22,221 bases of DNA from Hyphochytrium catenoides (taxonomy: Eukaryota; Sar; Hyphochytriomycetes; Hyphochytriales; Hyphochytriaceae), in the NCBI GenBank assembly GCA_900088475.1, contig FLMG01001525.1:6558-28778 (forward strand), given 5' to 3'. This document shows positions 19,221-22,221 of the stretch, one piece after another. Each line of letters begins with the position of its first letter. Position 1 is the stretch's first letter. A model generated the notes under the pieces. The model saw only the letters and a program-made list of their open reading frames with translations. It had not been told where the DNA came from and searched no databases. Position numbers and translations under genes: made by a program.

Positions 19221-20180
19221 CGCTGCGAATGTCCTAAAGCCTGCCTGTTTTTGCAAAGCAGATTATGGCCTTATCGCATCTTTCATTAGAACAAGCCCAC
19301 GGACGTCATGCAGGGGATGTTTCAACGAGTACTCCCGTTGAAAAAGTCTATCAGGAGGCGTTATAGAGCTTCCCCTTTAGCCGCGGAGAGCTGACCAAAG
19401 AAGTGAAGATCCTGTCTCAAGAATCCGGATATGAAGCTTTCTGTTGAGATTCCGACAGTGCTGCTGAAGCTTTTGCATTGCGTTGTTTGCCGTCAGCCTG
19501 TACGCCGTCCGTAGTTGCTGTACACCCACTGGATGGCTGTACCCGACAACAACATAAGATCAGAGCTTCGATAATCACAAGATTCAGTTCTTTCCAAGGT
19601 TAGTTTCGATTGAGAGGATTCGGAACAGCGTGAATCTTGTTCCGTATATAAGCGCATAAATGGACAATTATTTGACACCATGAATATGTAGTCCCTCTAT
19701 CAAATCTTGTGTCAGAGCTAGCCCTCAGTACAATCAGGGCCATGGCAGATTCTTGGGTGGTGTGCCTCCCTGGCCAGGAGTTCAATGGAGGAGGGAGACT
19801 CAGAGCTTGATCCTGTGTTTACTATTATCGGCAATGGCGCCCTTACCGCAAGGTATTATACAAGGCTTAACGGATGTATTATTATCTTCGGTCGCTGCGG
19901 CACTTGAGCGGCAGAGATCGCCGCCACTCAATCGGATCGTCAGCAGAGCTTCGAGCTTCATTAGTCCTCTTCCTCGCCATTCTCCCCGGTGATCGACGCG
20001 GTAAGTGCTTGTCAGGTGGCTGGTGTTGGCGTCTGCATGTCCGTAGTTTGTTAGGGATAGGAGTGGCTGAAGGAAGCGTTGCCTTTGAATCTTGATTCTG
20101 ACACTAAATCGCTACTCTCCGCTGCATTTTCACCTTCATATTCACTCTTTGGTCTCAACTGTCACCTCAGGACAGGAACC
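19221..20180. promoter_or_regulatory. Divergent upstream region of the reductase-like and eS6 genes
   Basis: The two start codons face away from each other across 960 bases. A probable 5' UTR intron of eS6 runs from GTAAGTG at 20001 to the CAG at 20168-20170, leaving only about 10 bases before the ATG. The sequence before 20001 is pyrimidine-rich (CCTCTTCCTCGCC), as is common at ribosomal protein gene starts. Short open frames at 19258-19372 and 19784-19906 have no supporting splice context. Confidence 0.45.
20001..20170 (+). other. Probable 5' UTR intron of eS6
   Basis: A consensus donor GTAAGTG follows GATCGACGCG at 20001, and an acceptor CACCTCAG ends at 20170, ten bases before the eS6 start codon. 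Leader introns of this kind are common in ribosomal protein genes. Confidence 0.5.
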
Positions 20181-21261
20181 ATGAAGGTAAGATTGGTTGG
20201 GTCGTGGCTGCAGGATCAAGAATGGAAGTTTGCTTACTACGTGTTTGTTCTTAGCTCAACATTGCCAACCCAAGCACTGGGTGCCAGAAGGTACTCGAAG
20301 TGGAAGACGAGAAGAAGCTGTAAGCAAATTTAACTATCAGTGTGTTGTGAATGTCTATGTTCTCACCTTCCTCCCATACAGTCGCGTCTTCTATGACCGC
20401 CGTATCTCTCAGGAGATTGAGGGCGAGCACCTCGGCGAGGAGTACCGCGGATACCTCTTCCGCATCTCTGGAGGAAATGACAAGCAGGGTTTCCCCATGA
20501 AGCAGGGTGTTCTCACCAACTCCCGTGTACGCCTTCTTCTCAGCAAGGGCAAGTCTTGCTACCGCCCTAGGAGAAAGGGAGAGCGCAAGCGCAAGAGCGT
20601 TCGCGGCTGCATCGTCGGCCCTGATCTGTCTGTTCTCAACCTCGTGGTCGTCCGCAAGGGAGACAACGAGATCGAGGGCTTGACCGACACGCAGATCCCT
20701 CGCCGTCTGGGTCCTAAGAGAGCCAGCAAGATCCGCAAGCTCTTCAACTTGAGCAAGGAGGATGATGTCCGCAAGTACGTCATCAGGAGAAAGTTCCAGA
20801 CCAAGACTGGCAAGACCCAGGACAAGGCTCCTAAGATCCAGCGTCTGGTCACTCCTCGCACTCTGCAGCACAAGAGACGCCGTGCGGCTCTCAAGCTCCG
20901 TGCCCGTGAGAAGGCTAAGACTGAGGCCGCTGAGTACAACCGCCTCTACGCCCAGGTAATGCAGTGCTATGAACTCTGAATCTCTCTCTTCTCTTCCCTC
21001 TTCCAGCGAGAGTTGGCTAGCTGGAGCCGTAGCGTCCTTTCTCCATTTATTGCCGCTTTCCCTAGGACATTCAGCCCATATTCCCTTGACGTTTCTCCCA
21101 TTTTATATTGGCTTGTCTGACACATCCTGCTTGATTTTTCCCCTGCTCCTTGGCGCCATATGGCACTGTAGCGCGTTAAGGAGCAGAAGGAACGCCGTGC
21201 CAGCGAGATCGCAAAGCGACGTAGCAGTCGCAAGGCCTCCGCTGTTCATGAGCAGAAGTAA
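20181..21261 (+). CDS. RPS6: 40S ribosomal protein S6 (eS6)
   Basis: Four coding exons (20181-20186, 20255-20319, 20382-20955, 21172-21261) give 244 residues, close to the usual ~249. The protein starts [14 protein letters not shown] and carries the hallmark runs [58 protein letters not shown] and [19 protein letters not shown]. These are almost identical to eS6 across eukaryotes. It is a component of the small ribosomal subunit in the cytosol. The first coding exon has only two codons. The C-terminus ends in [15 protein letters not shown], a basic Ser-containing tail like the S6-kinase target of animals, though shorter. A false acceptor at 21006 would destroy the conserved tail, so the acceptor at 21171 is used. 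An upstream 5' UTR intron (20001-20170) is likely. Confidence 0.98.
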
Positions 21262-21391
21262 GAGGCCCACATCTCGCGAGAGAAGTAAGGAGCCTTGAGA
21301 GGAGGAGACAGGAGGAGGGGAAGTGCTCCAGGCTTGATGGTTCAGCGCCCTGAGGAGCGAGGTTTCTATCACTTTTTATTGGCAGTAACGT

Positions 21392-21397
21392 AATAAA
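21392..21397 (+). terminator. Likely polyadenylation signal of eS6
   Basis: A canonical AATAAA about 130 bases after the eS6 stop codon, in sense orientation. Confidence 0.5.
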
Positions 21398-21686
21398 GCC
21401 GCCACTGTCTGATCGGGGAACAAAACCAGAGCTTTGTCCACTTAGTTCGCTCCTTGTCCAGGAGGCCAGCTTGTCATTGCCTTATCCTCCACTGTCTCTC
21501 TGTCCATCTACTTTAGCCCTTAATGCTCGCACCGCACACCCTTCCTGGCAATTTCTCTGGATATGGCCTTATGATTAAGCCTTCCTCTCTTCTCTGTCCA
21601 ACTCTGCCTTCTCTTTCTCTCGCTTTCCTCTTTCTTCTAAGTGCGAGAGGACGATATATCTGAAGGGCTGGTGGATGTATGAAGGC

Positions 21687-21692
21687 TTTATT
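21687..21692 (-). terminator. Possible polyadenylation signal of the cyclase gene
   Basis: TTTATT on the plus strand reads AATAAA on the minus strand, about 290 bases downstream of the stop codon at 21984-21986. Confidence 0.35.
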
Positions 21693-21983
21693 GGCCATTA
21701 AAGAGCGTGATAACAGGCTTGAGTAGCCAGTCTCAGAGACCGCGCAGCGAGCTGAAAGCCGCTTGACCGTGTCTCTGGCCTCGCCTGCCGTCTCTCCGAC
21801 CTCTCACTGTTCCTTTGGCTCTCAGACTTCATTAGCCAGAGGACCCTTTGAGGTACGCTCTCTAGGCGGTCAGCCTCATAGATAAAATGGAGGGGAACAA
21901 AGGCCCAGCAAAAGAAAGAGACTGAGCAGAAGAAACGAAAGCAGCCGTTCTCTTAATGGGTCTCTAGCTCTGTCCTTCCTCAT

Positions 21984-22176
21984 CTACTTTTCTGTTAGCT
22001 CTCTGAAGCCCTTCCAACTGCTTGGGGCCTGGAAGTTGCTCTCTCCCATCACTTTGAGCAGCACACGCGCGGGTCCATCCTCATAGAGCTGCAGTGCCTC
22101 GTTCAAGAGGACCCGTGCTTCCTCCCAAGCGCCGTCAAGATACTTGGTGACCGCTTCCTGGAACACCTCCCTAAAT
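21984..22176 (-). CDS. C-terminal exon of a probable class III adenylate/guanylate cyclase (partial)
   Basis: Only the last exon lies in the window. A good acceptor (TTGCTTCCGCAG) is followed by 63 codons from FREVFQEAVTKYLDGAWEEA to the end, GFRELTEK, then stop. A short amphipathic TPR-like helix pair (EAVTKYLDGAWEEARVLL) is followed by EDGPARVLL, a QAPSSWKGFRELTEK end and no further domain. This layout is the conserved tail that follows the class III cyclase catalytic domain in many algal, oomycete and ciliate proteins. This is recalled from family knowledge and not searched. The catalytic domain would lie beyond the right edge. Bases 22177-22221 are intron sequence. Some other protein sharing this tail cannot be excluded. 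Confidence 0.55.
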
Positions 22177-22221
22177 CTGCGGAAGCAACAGAAATGTGCG
22201 GGATTAAGAGCCGTATGCACA

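Larger units (their letters stand above)
21262..21983. other. Tail-to-tail intergenic region between eS6 and the cyclase
   Basis: No coding exon is seen on either strand. The region contains likely polyadenylation signals for both genes (listed separately) and pyrimidine-rich stretches, and should be mostly two 3' untranslated regions. Confidence 0.5.

Noticed and set aside
20251-20939. Long minus-strand open frames opposite eS6
   Set aside because: They are antisense to a highly conserved coding exon and arise from its codon usage.

Overview
The window is nuclear DNA of an intron-rich eukaryote, most likely a single-celled alga or other protist. Nearly every gene is cut into many short exons by GT-AG introns of about 40 to 900 bases. 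The introns are pyrimidine-rich on the transcribed-sense strand. One gene is an unmistakable cytosolic ribosomal protein eS6. Simple GA/CT repeats are common. I cannot name the species from the sequence. All exon models here were built by hand from splice-site motifs, phase compatibility and protein sense, without transcript data.

Layout from left to right: (1) 422-6747, minus strand, an 18-exon gene for a ~708-residue protein with an MGACSS N-terminus, five tandem WW domains (some degenerate), a proline-rich stretch, a very acidic linker and a C-terminal multi-pass membrane region. (2) 6748-7812, a divergent intergenic region with a long GA tract. (3) 7813-15733, plus strand, a 26-exon gene for a ~1020-residue protein with a collagen-like G-X-Y region, G-G-X repeats, another G-X-Y run and a large conserved-looking C-terminal part of unknown function. 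(4) 16046-19220, minus strand, a 7-exon gene for a ~412-residue protein of the ketopantoate reductase (ApbA/PanE) fold family that seems to lack the glycine motif and catalytic residues and ends in a hydrophobic segment. (5) 20181-21261, plus strand, 40S ribosomal protein S6 in four coding exons. (6) 21984-22176 and beyond, minus strand, the last exon of what looks like a class III nucleotidyl cyclase.

Genes 1 and 2 are head to head, 2 and 3 are tail to tail, 3 and 4 (KPR-like and S6) are head to head, and S6 and the cyclase are tail to tail. Nothing in the sequence ties the genes into one pathway. The two large genes and the reductase-like gene look lineage-specific or poorly described, and the WW/membrane fusion is the most unusual item.
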